From contig QCXZ01000041.1 of NCBI GenBank assembly GCA_025024175.1, positions 47,301,786-47,365,785 on the forward strand: a stretch of 64,000 nt of DNA, written 5' to 3'. The stretch comes from Rhyzopertha dominica (taxonomy: Eukaryota > Arthropoda > Insecta > Coleoptera > Bostrichidae). Positions 22,589 to 34,440 of the stretch are shown here, one piece after another. The notes under the pieces were generated by a model. The model searched no databases and was not told where the DNA came from. It worked only from the letters and a program-made list of their open reading frames with translations. The position numbers and the translations under genes are program-made. Every line of letters begins with the position of its first letter. Within the stretch, counting starts at the first letter, position 1.

Positions 22589-23644
22589 CTACTTTGCTAC
22601 ATAATTCCCGTGAATATTGAGGCACTTGTCATAACGTGGCACCAGTTTTTGAATACCCTCCTCATAAAATTCTGCCGCCTGACTTGTTAACCACTGTATC
22701 ACAAATGTTTCGACTTCGTTATCGTCTTGAAGATGCTGACCACCCAGGTGTTTCTTCAAGTGCAGGAACAAATGGTAGTCGCTGGGCGCCAGATCAGGGC
22801 TGTATGGAGGATGATCTAGAGTTTCCCATTTAAAAGATTTGATGAGATCTGTGGTCCGATTAGCCACATGTGGACGGGCATTGTCATGCAGCAAAACGAT
22901 ACCCTTACTCAACTTGCCACGTCTTTTGTTCTGGATTGCACGACGCAGATTGTTCAATGTCTTACAATAAGACGCTGCATTGATTGTCTCATTACGAGGC
23001 AGAAACTCCACTAGCAATACTCCTTTTCTGTCCCAAATACTGCACATGATTTTCCGGGCAGAAATTGTTTGCTTAAACTTCACTTTTTTGGGTGATGATG
23101 AATGTCGCCATTCCATGGATTGTTGTTTCGATTCTGGTGTGACGTAGGCCACCCATGTTTCGTCACCAGTAACAATTTGGTCTAAAAAATCTTCACCTTC
23201 ATTGTGGTACTGCTCAAGGAAAGTCAATGCACTGCCTAAACGTTGGGTTTTGTGCAAATCCGTCAACATTTTCGGAACCCAACGTGAACACAATTTCCGG
23301 TAATTCAAGTTCTCGGTCACAATGCGATACAAAACACTACGAGAATATTGGGGAAAGCAGTCGCACAATGATGAAATTGTAAAGCGTCTGTTTTCGTTCA
23401 CTTTCTGCACCAAATCTTCATTAACGACCGAAGGACGCCCACTCCGTTCTTCATCATGCACATTTGTGCGGCCATCTTTAAATGCTCTCATCCATTTCCT
23501 TACCATTCCATCACTCATAATGTTTTGTCCGTAAACTTCACAGATCTCACGATGAATATCGATCGGTTTTACGCCTTTAGCACTAAGAAATCGTATAACA
23601 GCCCGTACTTCACAATCGGCGGGATTCACGATTGTCGGAGGCAT
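22589..23644 (-). CDS. Mariner transposase, intact (DD34D)
   Basis: The ORF runs 351 codons from the ATG at 23644 (protein start MPPTIVNPAD). An in-frame upstream GTG adds three codons, but ATG is the sensible start. Residues ~5-110 form the paired-type helix-turn-helix DNA-binding half, including MVRKWMRAFKDG and DEERSGRPS. The linker WVPKML is at 122-127. The catalytic triad is D161 (TGDETW), D254 (LLHDNARPH) and D289 (PYSPDLAPSDYHLF), with 34 residues between the last two, the mariner hallmark. The C-terminus ends HGNYVAK. The enzyme cuts and pastes its own element at TA sites. Length is normal for the family, with no stop or frameshift. The subfamily was not determined. Confidence 0.97.
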   Translation of the reverse strand: MPPTIVNPADCEVRAVIRFLSAKGVKPIDIHREICEVYGQNIMSDGMVRKWMRAFKDGRTNVHDEERSGRPSVVNEDLVQKVNENRRFTISSLCDCFPQYSRSVLYRIVTENLNYRKLCSRWVPKMLTDLHKTQRLGSALTFLEQYHNEGEDFLDQIVTGDETWVAYVTPESKQQSMEWRHSSSPKKVKFKQTISARKIMCSIWDRKGVLLVEFLPRNETINAASYCKTLNNLRRAIQNKRRGKLSKGIVLLHDNARPHVANRTTDLIKSFKWETLDHPPYSPDLAPSDYHLFLHLKKHLGGQHLQDDNEVETFVIQWLTSQAAEFYEEGIQKLVPRYDKCLNIHGNYVAK

Positions 23645-23774
23645 CTTAAACACTCAGTAAACAACGTATACAATGAAGAATCAAACTGTAATGACGTCAG
23701 TGCGTAGACAAGAGATGTAGGTAACCAGCGCGCATGCGCGGAACGCCGACCGTAGCGCTGCGGCGGCGGAATCG

Positions 23775-23806
23775 CAAAACGGTACTTACTTAAAAAACAT
23801 GCCTCG
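23775..23806 (-). repeat. Mariner right terminal inverted repeat
   Basis: Perfect 32-bp complement of the left end, followed by the second TA target copy at 23807-23808. Confidence 0.97.
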
Positions 23807-23808
23807 TA

Positions 23809-26800
23809 GTAAGGCATTTCCTTAGTGTTTATGAGGGCTGTAACTGATCATTTATAGCGAACTGCTTTCGGTGAAAGTTACTAGGAAATGCAGTCAAAAT
23901 CATTTCTGGTGGGAGTTCTACAGTTTTTGATCTACATCATATTTCAGTACATCTACATATATACTGTGCAAAAGGATTAACGCAAATGATTCTAAAGATA
24001 TTTAATTCTCGTTTTCATTTGTTTGGAGAATGCTACAAATCTTACCTATTTGAGAAATATTTCAACAAGGGTTTCGCTTTAGTCAGAGATTTGTGGAACT
24101 TCTTCTTCAAAATACCTATTTATTTATTGATTTTATCAGAGTTTCTACGTAAAAGAAAAACAAAGAAATCTCAACAAACACATTTAAGTATTTAATTAGC
24201 GGATGTACATTTTACCTTTGCAAGAAGCATCCGCAGCATTGAGATATAACAGCTGCGAACAACAAAACAAGTGCACAAAAACTTGCAACGAAAACTTACA
24301 TACACAATAAGATAGCAGCAGTGAAATTTCAAGGTTGCAGTTTAAAAATTCTAAACTTAAAACAACCAAAGGCATGTAAAATATACAAAAATATTAAAAT
24401 TACAGAGATATCACAAAACCAAGATATTTAAATCGGTTTAAAGGAGTCTGGTCATTGTTAATTAAGATACGCATCTGTGTTTTTCATAATATAGATAAAT
24501 TCGAGAACATCTAAATTAGAGCAACCCGACTTTTGTAGTGGTTCAACGTCTTCAACTAAAAAATTATGTCTCTTCAAAGTGTCTAGTTACAGCTGACCTG
24601 TTAATATTCAAATATTTCATGTGATATATGTAAATGTTTCCTGAATCTGACGCCCAAATTGCTCCTTCTCTGAGCCACATACCCAGTAAACACAATTACG
24701 TTTAAATAATGTTATTTCAGGATGTCATTGGTTGAAATCCCGTGTGCTTTGAGAATGGGCTATGCAGTAAACGGTTTATTTATAGTTAAAAAAGAAACGG
24801 TTTCAATATAACGTTAAAAATGCGTACATTTGAATCATTCATTACAGTGATCTGTAAAAAAGGTGATATATTTATTACTTCTGCCATAAACGTGAACACA
24901 ATGTATCATCTTAATTCATTGGTTTAATACAAGGTTTTCATATTGCATTTATATTATAATAATTTTTATCTGCTATGCGTGACCTACACGTTTTAATTCC
25001 CAACATATCGTCTTATAACTGGTTACGGATATATTAAAAACATATGAACTACGAAGACAATTTTGTATTACGCTAATAGTAAACCTACACAGAAGAGATA
25101 TTTTGTATTGTCCCAATAATTCATTATTGTGTAGTTAAAATGTATAAAAATAGTGTCTTACCTAACATTTCTTATACATTTTCAACAGTTATGTCCCATT
25201 TCGGCATACTTAAATCACGTTTTGGACTGTTTTTATGCTTTCTTCATCTTGTGCAGTTCTGGCGACTTCTGAACTGTTGGAAGTACATAAATAGCAATCT
25301 TTTAGTAGTTAAGTGAACTGTGGTTACGCTAGAGGCCCAAAAATGCCCCTAGACTGAAATTCAAGATTAAGACAAGCGTCACTAAGCAAAAAAGCGCTAG
25401 TGGCATCCCAGGCCCTTACAGAAGGACATGTAATAATTATGTACCCACGCCTTCTTGACAAGATGCTTATCTCGGCCTGGAGAGGATGTTCATTAAGAAC
25501 ACGTGCTGCTAAACTACCTGAGACAGCAGCAATTTAACAATTTCAGATGCGAGCGGGTAGAACGGAGAGGCAGGCGCGCTTTCAAGTTTTTTTAAAACAC
25601 GGAAAGCTTTTGTCCATCAATTAAGCCTAATGGGTTCAGAGTGAATTTTGATTTTGGTTTTCGTTGGGTAAATGTAAAACAAGGAAATCTGTATAAATCG
25701 ATTATTTTTTCCATTCGCATGAAATACAGGAAAAAATTCATTTGCCTATTGAATAGTCTACAGAACGGTTCCTTCAGCAGTTATGGACCAATCACTTCCC
25801 ACCAATTAAATTAAAATCTTAGATTTTTTAAATAGTCTTAAGGTAATGAAAAATGTTCTTTTGCAATAGTTGGAGGTCTTTAACACTGTCCATTGTGAAA
25901 GTATTTGACTATTTGTTTAATCATTGTCTCCAAATCACAAACACTTGTCATAACAGATGAGTTTTGTCCAATAAGAAAACGCTTAATCATGATATTATCA
26001 TTGAGGCAACACAGCATAAAAGCACGATTTTAGCTTTTCAAAATGAAACAAATATGCTAATGACCTTTTACTCAAGTATTATTCTAAAAAAATTTTCTCA
26101 TTCATGAATGAAAAGTACGACTTTTCGGGTATCATTTTCGTTTGAAAAGTGCCAGTTTACATTGCAAAAACAACTTTACATCTCGCACTACTGTACAGTT
26201 CCGGGACACAGATATTTAATATGTCTAAGTATGTTTCATTATATTTCCTTACCGAATTGTCCTGTTTATTTTACAAAAAGAGTAATACAGATTAGTGCCT
26301 TTTTGTGTGTCTTTGGCTCGCAAGTATGCCTTTGCATAATTAGATAATATATATGCATCAATAATATTTACGTGCGTATATTCCGCTTTCTCTTATAATT
26401 ATTGTAAATAATAATATAAGCGAACAAAAAAGTTTCATAATGCGAAAAATTTAATGTTGGCACCACCTAATCCAGTAGAAATTACACTCCATTCGCGTTA
26501 AAATTTCTTGTATTGATTGGAAAGAGCAAATCACAAGTGTCACCAACTATTTTATCTAACGGTTAGATGAGAACTAGAGAACTAGAGATGGACATACTGA
26601 TTTGATTATAAATATGGAGATGTTTGTTTATTTGCGCCTCCAACTGATGCGGGTAATTCCAAATACTCTTTGATCTTTTATTCCGTTTTATTAAAAATTT
26701 GTATAAGTACTTGGTACGGGTCGTTGTCAATCCAGTCAGTTAATTAAGGACTTCTAACTAATCAGCAATTGTCAAAACACTCGTAGTGTGTCTTCTGTCA

Positions 26801-27784
26801 TAAAAATTAATGCAACGACTGTGTTTTTATGCGAGAAATGAAAAAAAAATGACCGCTATGACCATTTAAAGCGAAAATTATACTTCCCATCGATTGCTAT
26901 ACGTGTGCTCACAGTGATACTCCCAGATAACGTCCAAAGCACATAACTTCATTACTTGTGGATATTATTAGACCTGCCATTGCATACACTGCTGAAACGC
27001 TATATGGGCCATAATCGTTCCGTTAAATTATGTGGGAAATAAATATGCCTGCCGGTGGTATTTGATTAAAGATGGATGAACGTGGATTGTTGTAGGTGGA
27101 GGCTATATAAATTGGTTTTAGGTACTTGTCTGTTTGTGTAAGCGGTTATTATTCTTCGATCGCGTGTCATTGCCTCTTCCAAGGATAAAGAGACGGGACA
27201 AAGAGAGTTTATTTATTAGTATATATATATAGTCCATCTTCAGTTTAATAAGTTCATCAAAACATTTTTACACTAAAAATTGGATGCCATTGTCAACCTG
27301 TCGCAAATTGTGAATTGTGCTGTCAGTTATATAGGCTTTACGATTTTCTAAAATTCTTGAGGTCTTGGACTCAGTAACCTAAATAGGTAATCGCTATGGT
27401 TTACATGCAAACGCTTTTCAAGCACGTAGCATTCTTGCGCTAAGCAACATAAAGTAAATCAGAATTCACAAGCATGAGCTGAGAAACACGCAAATTGCCG
27501 ATATCAAGTGTTAATTGGCTTTCTTTGCACGCACCTTGTATATAAATAAGAGGTTAGCCTGGAGTTTCGCGGGGGCAATCACGAAAATTCGAACTTGGGG
27601 TTGGCAATTTAGCATAATCGTTTTGTCGGTGTGGCTCTCTTGTGAGAGAATCACATGAATGCAAAATGAAACGATCGTAAAGCCCTCGAATTAATGTGTA
27701 AGTAATCTTACTACGAGGTACGTTCCTAAAGGAAGCGTGTTTCATTCTAAGCACCTTTCATAACGCTACAATCGGCTTCGTCAC
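23809..27784. other. Non-coding AT-rich stretch, nothing recognised
   Basis: Nearly 4 kb without a sustained ORF or known repeat. A TATA-like CTATATAAA near 27105 lies in a slightly less AT-rich part (27,000-27,130), with no supported transcript. Confidence 0.5.
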
Positions 27785-27960
27785 TAGTACATAACGGCAA
27801 TTTTGAGATTCTCGTCGTTCTTGAAGCTTTGTCCCGCAAGCCACATATTTTCAAATGTAAGAAGAGTCGATAGGTGTAAAGTCGGAACCGTAAGATGGAT
27901 ACTGGCAGCTGTGTGGGGATGAGCATTGTTGGAGGGAAGAGGAACCATTCCCGTCAACAG
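27785..27960 (-). pseudogene. Old mariner transposase, C-terminal piece
   Basis: The minus strand reads NAHPHTAAS, corresponding to the 'HDNARPHTA' catalytic block with the aspartate lost. It is followed by MWLAGQSFKNDENLKIAV, which matches the mariner '(K/M)-x-WLGGQRF-x-(N/D)D-E-L-K-x-AV' region. The piece continues exactly where the N-terminal part (29758-30190) stops, with the LINE in between. The DLAPSD segment is missing, so it was already decayed or internally deleted. Confidence 0.65.
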
Positions 27961-29757
27961 TTTATTATTATTATTAAAGGTCTTTATTTATCAAAATATA
28001 CAGTACATATTATATATGTATATATAAATATAGTAATTGGGGACGAAGTTCAGCCAACAGCCCTCATATGAAAAGCTGCGGTTGTTCTCCCACTTAACCC
28101 CCAGCTGAAAAAAAAAATAGATTCATACTACATGAAACTGCTCTAATCGGGACACCCAAATGCACGCCAGCACCCAGTTAAACATTGTAGTTTTAAATTT
28201 ATTTTGTTCAAGACTGACTGACTTGTCCCCCAAGCAAATATTTATGCAAATGTTTTCGAAAACATAAAAGGGTACACTGCTTAATGCTCTGAGGCAAAGA
28301 GTTATAAAACGAAACATATTCATAAAGAAAACGTCGTTTACCCATCTCAGTGTAACATAACTGCATATCTATCAACCCCCTATGCCTCAGGTTCAGATGA
28401 TGGACGTCGGTGCGAAAACGAATTTTATTAAACAGATACGATGGTCTTCTGGCCAGTAAAATCCTATGCAATAGGCAAGAAGCATGTCACAATCTCCTGT
28501 TTGATATGTTCAACCAACCAAGCTCGGCTATTTTATGAGATACGTGATTATACTTCCCTATACCATAGATAAGCCTAACGCAAGCATTCTGCAACCTTTG
28601 AATCCTAAGTTTGTCAATAACTCTTAGGCACGGACCATACACCGAGTCACAGTAGTCGAATTGTGAAACAACTAAACTATTCGTTAAGATCTTTTCATGT
28701 TTCCTTGCAAAAGTGAACGGTTTTGATAAATACGCTTTAGGTGTAATAAGCTTTCTGTAAAGTCTTAGAAACGTGAGTGCCATAACGAAGATCAGAATCA
28801 ATATACACACCCAAATTTTTTGCAACATCAGTGATTGGAATTTAATTTCGATTAATTTGTATATCAATTGTGTCTTTTGATGCAAGTCTGTCACACTTAC
28901 GGCCAAAAATTATAACATTTGACTTCAACGGGTTCAAAAGTAAGCCATGAGCACATGATATATCATACAGCCTAGACAGATCTTTGTTGATGTCACGACA
29001 AGTCAAAAGATGTATAAATTTGAGTATCATCTGCGTAGCAATGCAAGTTACATGACTTTATAACAGACTCAAAATACGAAGTATATATTATAAATAATAT
29101 AGGACCTAAAATAGAACCTTGCGGTACACCTCTGCTAACGTATCTCACGTCGGACACATTTCCATTCATTGTCACCACCTGAGAACGATTGCTTAAATAA
29201 CTTGCCAACAATTGAATTTCCATTTTACTGAGACCAATATAATGCAGAATACATAACAGAGTTTTGTGCGAAATCATATCAAAGGCCTTTGAGTAATTGA
29301 GTAATATTAAAACAGGAAGTTTTCCTTTATCAGTTTCAGTCACTATGTCATCTATAATTTTAATAAGAGCAGTATTACAGCCATACCACGCTCTAAAACC
29401 TGGCTGATTATTCGGCAGAATATTTTGTTTAATCATATGAGCCTGCAGTTGCATAGGTATAACACGCTCCAACAACTTTGATAAAGTTGGTAACAAGCTA
29501 ATGGGCCTCAAATCTTTCAGTAACAGTAGTTTCTTTATTTTTGGCAATGATACTACCAACGCCCGTTTCCAGCAGTCTGGAAACACAGAGTGATTTATAC
29601 AAAAATTGATAATATGCACCACAATAGGCAACAGGTATGGAACACACAGTTTAATCATATTTATATTGATTTGGTCAGTGCCCAGAGCTTTAGTTTTAAT
29701 TGAAGATATGATGCGCAGTATATCAATCTCATCCACAGCCTTGAAATTGAAATTTAC
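27961..29757 (-). mobile_element. 5'-truncated LINE (CR1/Jockey group) inserted in a mariner relic
   Basis: The element reads right to left, with a reverse-transcriptase region (29736-28990), the C-terminal thumb-like region, a non-coding tail, and a (TAA)n-type 3' end at 27961-27975. The 5' half (ORF1 and endonuclease) is missing, as usual for target-primed reverse transcription. Both edges abut pieces of one mariner transposase gene. The clade (CR1 versus Jockey group) is judged from motif style and is not certain. Confidence 0.85.
28208..29745 (-). pseudogene. LINE reverse transcriptase, multiply disrupted
   Basis: The 247-codon open part (28993-29736) contains FPDCWKRALVVSLPK, LRPISLLPTLSKLLERV, QPGFR...GCNTAL, LLNYSKAFDMISHKTLL (motif A), VSRGVPQGSILGPILF (motif B) and LHCYADDTQIY (motif C, both aspartates kept). 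In motif A the catalytic aspartate (normally D-(Y/F)-SKAFD) is asparagine: codon AAT where GAT is expected. The reading then shifts frame through ISCAHGLLLNPLKSNVIIFG, FDYCDSVYGPCL...LQNACVRLIYG and the C-terminal FYNSLPQSIK...FRKHLHKYLL. Stops and shifts together with the motif A change rule out activity. Confidence 0.85.
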
Positions 29758-30190
29758 CTTCGATTTTGGATCGCCTGCCTCAGTTTGATGAGCAAAAGAA
29801 CGCCATTATCCCAGAAAGCTGTAGACATAATTTTGAGAATCGTGTGAGGAGATTGCTTGAGTTCTTGTGGCTTTGGGAGCGTCGTAGGGTGTGCACGTCC
29901 CGACGCTCGTAAAAATGCGGGAAAACAAGTCATCGCCATCTTGTCGATAACCATCCAAAAACCTTGCATACAACTGGTGACATCCCAGCTTTTCCATAAC
30001 AATCCTGTATATGCTGGTCGTCCAGTCTATTCATGGGTCTAGACGGGTCACCGTCTTCATCATTCGTCTTCATTCTTAAAATCTCGACACCAATGTCTAA
30101 CCTTTCCTTCACTCATTACAGCTGATCCATAAATAAGGCATTTCTTCTTGTGGATTTGAGTAGCGAAAAAAAAACTAATCACTGCTCGCA
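29758..30190 (-). pseudogene. Old mariner transposase, N-terminal and middle pieces
   Basis: The minus strand reads IHKKKCLIYGSAVMSEGKVRHWCRDFKN (residues of the helix-turn-helix half; compare MVRKWMRAFKDG of the intact copy). After internal loss come ILKIMSTAFWDNGVLLL and LRQAIQNRR, the middle of the catalytic domain. The text stops at the LINE edge and resumes beyond it. It differs clearly from the intact mariner at 22.5 kb, so it belongs to another, older lineage. Confidence 0.7.
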
Positions 30191-31679
30191 CATTACAAGT
30201 AGGGGATCAAAGATTGTCACAGACACTATTGACTGCATTTTTTAACTAGCGCACGACAACTAAAACAACCCCTTTCACTTTTCGACAATTGATCTTGTTT
30301 GTGTATCTATGAATCTGCATCTATATTGAAGTAACTACGTTTTCATCATATTACGTCTGAACTCTATTCAATTTAATTGTCACTTTTAAGCGTAGATATT
30401 TGTTGTTATTTTACTGTTATAGTAATGACTGAACTTAATTTTAATGCCTTGTTGAAAGCACCAATATTTTCTCCCTTTCCTGAGAAAACGTGTAGTAAAT
30501 AAATAACCAAGATTTTTGTACCAGACCATATCAACACTCGCTGGGTAAACTTCCAAAATGGACCTCAGCACCTCCTGACAATTTTAACATTACAGTAATT
30601 CTCATAATTTAATTACTTTGTCACTAAGTTAGGTGTTTATGTCTTTCCATCATTTTCACGAGCGTACTATGTATAAGTCTGGGTAGGTGTCACTGCAAAA
30701 TATTTCTTTTTGCAGATCAAACGTATTAGTGTAGCTTTATCCAAAGTACGAGGGTCAATCTGTTTCTTAAAATTCAATTTATTAAAGAGATCTGTAGTTT
30801 TTTCAACGGCAAACATGCCAGCCTTTATAGACCTAATTGTTTATTCACTGTGTTCGTTGACCGTGAGCGAACGTACTATTATAACTGAGCCATGCGATGA
30901 AAGAGATAATTCGTTTAGCATCATCTGTATTAATAGCAATTTATCAAGCTTCAGTAATGATGAGAGTCTTACAACATCGTTTGTTATTTTATTTTTGTGC
31001 ATTGTGCATTGCAAACGAATTGTTATTATATAAATTCCAATTACTTACAAGAGAACTTGCCATTGAATAGTTTTTGCTAACAATTCCTCTTGCCATTTTT
31101 AGTGTCGTTTTACAGATTTAACTGCATTGCATGTTTTAACAGAATTGGAGTAATCTTGGGTCGTTTATATGATTCATTACTTGAATAAGTATTTTGTTTG
31201 TATAAATTGATATTTAATACACCTTAACTAATCTGATAGGATGCAAGTATTTATAAATATTTAGATCTTATAAACGTGTAGTAAAATATTTGCTTTTTTA
31301 AATTCATCCGTAATACGTACAGTCAGTTATATTATTTTATGGTATAGAATATTGTTTTGTAATCGAGACAATTTCGACAGTATATATATTTTACTAAAAT
31401 TTATCTGCAATTGTATTTAACCGTATTTAACTTTGCAATAAATTTTGTAACAATAATCTAAGTAAACTGGAAGAATCATCACATGTTTCCAGGAAAACCA
31501 ATATATTTATGCACACCATACATTACATTACAGAGGTCAGTAATATTATTGCATCATCTTGCGTTTTAGATGCGATATCATTCGAAGGATGTCACAAAGA
31601 TCACTGCACAAAGTTTAGTTGCGGTCGACTTTTTTATGGCAAATCTTCTAATTTTTCTAACAACAATCTGAATTCAGGG
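30191..31679. other. Non-coding AT-rich stretch
   Basis: Open frames exist (for example 30710-31033 plus, 107 codons) but none resembles a known protein. Confidence 0.45.
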
Positions 31680-32010
31680 CTTGAACTGCCGCAATTTTTT
31701 CTTTTGCATCTCCCGCAGTTTTAATCCGCTCCCAATGCCTAATGGAATGTTTGTGCGGGATTTACAGGCCACTAATCCTGCATTTTTGGGTGCTCCGGGT
31801 TATGGCCATCGGGCGAATCGTTTTCGTCCGGGGTGGCTTTTGCTCTCGACACACACACCCGGATCGATTTTTAGTTCATATCACAGGCGGTTGGCCCGGG
31901 GCCAGAACGCGCCGTCGGTTCAACAACTCGCAGAATTTAGTCTCTTAACACTTTGATAGGTTTATATAATGCGATAGTTTTTCTCGAGGGGGGTGCGTAA
32001 ATAAAAACCG
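31680..32010. promoter_or_regulatory. GC/CpG-richer island, candidate regulatory element
   Basis: This is a compact CpG-containing block (GGTTGGCCCGGGGCC near 31888, GCGCCGTCGG near 31909) in AT-rich surroundings. Two overlapping short frames follow the composition, and I do not call a gene. Regulatory role is inferred. Confidence 0.3.
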
Positions 32011-33734
32011 GGATCTGGAAGACGGGATCGCTTGAAATATACTGTGTAGAGCATCCAAAGTGTCTATGTTAGCTCCTTTCGACGCAAAAATTTAGTCTAT
32101 CGGCCGTAAAAAGGAGGACTCTATAAATTTCTGAGTTGACGATGATATTCTTTTCGTGGAGCAGACGTTTTAGTTCTGTACAAACGGATTGTGGTTTCTA
32201 TAATCATTATATTCCTAACTATTACCCTGTCTTACAAATTGTTCAACTAGTAATGGTTAAATTTTTTGGAACATATTGGCTTCCTGGACCGGAAAGCTCT
32301 ATATCTTTATTTACAAAATCAGTGTGTACTATTCTCCACATATTATAACAATAATTAGTTTATTTATAAAATAGAACTGAACTCTTGGTAATCAAACATC
32401 AATTTTCAACCAGTACAAATTATTATTAAAGCCCTTCTGTTTTTGGGAAAGGCTAAACTGAATGCGAAAAACTTTATCTTGTATTATTTGTGTTTAAAAA
32501 GAATCAAATTTTGTTTTACTCATGGAAAATTGCTATACCTGTTTTCGTTTACTAGTAAAAAATATAGAAAGTTTTTCTTAAAATTTTACGGACTGAGGAC
32601 CCTTAAGTTCTTAAGTAAAATAATAATATATTCTAGACCGATGAAGAAGTTCTTGAAAGTCTAGATTACTATACATGTCCTGATATAAATTACACCAAGG
32701 GATTTAATGAATAAGCTTTTGGCGTAGGTACAAAAATACCATCTTGTCTTGCAAAAAATACAGACAACTGACTGGTCGAATATGCACTTCCTGTTTGACT
32801 AACATTTGTCCATAGATCATTTGGANGGCGTCAACAGCAAACGTAACCATTTTAACANATATAATATGCACATTATGTNAGTCGGCTAGTTTTAATCNCC
32901 CTTTTATTCAACAATGAATTGCCACTCAAAAGTATTGAATGCACGTGCTGTAATAAATAANTGGCTGGATTGANTGTTTGCAAAAAGGAGCGACAAAAGA
33001 ATGATCGAATTAAACAGAATCGCAAAATATATCATCCAGCGTGGACACAAAATACTCATTTGTACAACCAAGGCTTTTTTGTGATAAACCTTAGAACTTC
33101 CGCCGGTAATTGTGCGAAATCCATTTGCTTTAATTCTGAGGAATCTTTCTAATTGATTTTACATATGCACATAAAATGAATGTACCTACATTTATATAAG
33201 TAGCTGGTGGTAGCTAAATAACATACTGATTTTGATGTTTAACTTTTAAATAAACCTCTGCAAAAGTCTGTGAAAACTGTTAAAGTATAAAATATTGTTC
33301 ATCTAGTATCCAGTTAATGCTACACACATTTTAGAATTGAACTATTTCTTTCGTACAACACAAAATTTATATTCGCTTTATTAATTCTAAATGTTGCAGA
33401 TCTTTCATCTAAGGAGCCATCAGCGATAACATTGTAAACAAATATTAATAAATGCAAAGTCGTTGTTACGTCAAAATTAAAACTAATCCAAATAAGCAGA
33501 CTTGAGCTGTAATGATAGTGACTTTCGAACCAGCAATACAAGCAAATTAACCAGCAAAGTTTTTGTGATTTAAAATTTTGTATTTTCTAAAATGTAATAT
33601 TTAAATTTGGTTACTGTCTATAGCTTCAGTGATACATGATTGGCTAATGAAGTATTTGTTACTATAATGTCCGTATTTATATATTTATCAATTTGTTGGA
33701 AATGTTTATTACCTTTAATCACAAAAGTCTCTTT
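32011..33734. other. Non-coding AT-rich stretch with ambiguous bases
   Basis: No gene supported. A cluster of 'n' calls at about 32,826-32,974 lowers reliability. Confidence 0.45.
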
Positions 33735-33840
33735 GTTTGACCAATATAAATCATTCCATCAAAGACTATAACCGATGGAACACAATCAACTGGCTTAATT
33801 GATGTTTTCCCTCGATGTCTTCGGACAGCTGAATTTCTTA
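33735..33840 (-). pseudogene. Possible GIY-YIG endonuclease scrap of a Penelope-like element
   Basis: The minus strand reads VPSVIVFDGMIYIGQTKRLL followed by a stop. The YIGQTKR core matches the second half of the GIY-YIG signature as written in PLE endonucleases (Y-I-G-Q-T-x-R). The first half is not clear and flanking text is degraded, so the call is tentative. Confidence 0.4.
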
Positions 33841-34243
33841 TGATAGACATTATTTTATGACGCGCTAAATATTATTCTGACGTCATTAGCTTCTGTCATC
33901 ATTATTTTGCTAATGGCAACCTCTTGGACAACCCCATCGGTTATTGTCCAAATGGTGATGTAAAGGATTGCTAGCCTTCCAACAATTTTACTTAGGAAAT
34001 AATAAAAACATTTCAAAAATCGTAAGTTAGCAAAATGATAACGTAAACGGTCAAAGTGTCCTCTAACATTCTTTTGACACTGACTGAGAAAAGTGAAAAC
34101 GCTTTGCAAGCTGGTAGGTGTATTTTAAATATCCTCCTAGAAAAAATTTGGAGCTAAATTAGGAGATAGCCTTCATCCAGCTTCGAAGAAAGTGAGAACA
34201 GGCCCAGGCTTGGTGAAACCAAAAACCTAAAAAATCTAAATAA

Positions 34244-34440
34244 TTATAGGCGACACTCAGGTTTTCTTAATTTACAGTGGCACTGACTTCCCACAAGGAT
34301 TTTTTTGAAAACAATAACTGCATCGTGGCGATGTACTGATTCATTCAAGAAAAACGTATATTCATCAGTAGATATAATGTTGCTGAGACATTTTGGATTT
34401 TGGTCACCCATTACGTTGACTTTTCCACAAAACTGCAATA
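34244..34440 (-). pseudogene. Transposase scrap, Tc1/mariner-superfamily type
   Basis: The minus-strand frame has IISTDEYTFFLNESVHRHDAV, resembling the first catalytic aspartate region 'I-x-F-S-D-E-x-x-F-x-L-N-G-x-V-N-R-H-N' of an insect DDE transposase group, the same group as the element at 37.4 kb. Everything around it is degraded. The call rests on one motif. Confidence 0.45.

Larger units (their letters stand above)
22491..23806 (-). mobile_element. Complete mariner transposon
   Basis: The element is 1,316 bp, bounded by perfect 32-bp terminal inverted repeats (22491-22522 and 23775-23806, starting CGAGGCATGTTTTTTAAGTA) and flanked on both sides by the TA dinucleotide duplicated on mariner insertion (22489-22490 and 23807-23808). 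Size, repeat length, TA target and an uninterrupted DD34D transposase all fit a canonical mariner. Identical repeats and an open gene point to recent arrival or recent activity. Confidence 0.97.

Noticed and set aside
27100..27125. TATA-like CTATATAAA as a core promoter
   Set aside because: No initiator, transcript or ORF downstream; frequent by chance in AT-rich DNA. The same holds for CTATATAAG near 40302.
30710..31033. 107-codon plus-strand frame
   Set aside because: No similarity to a known protein was recognised on either strand.
32826..32974. Cluster of ambiguous bases as a biological feature
   Set aside because: Best explained as sequencing or assembly uncertainty.
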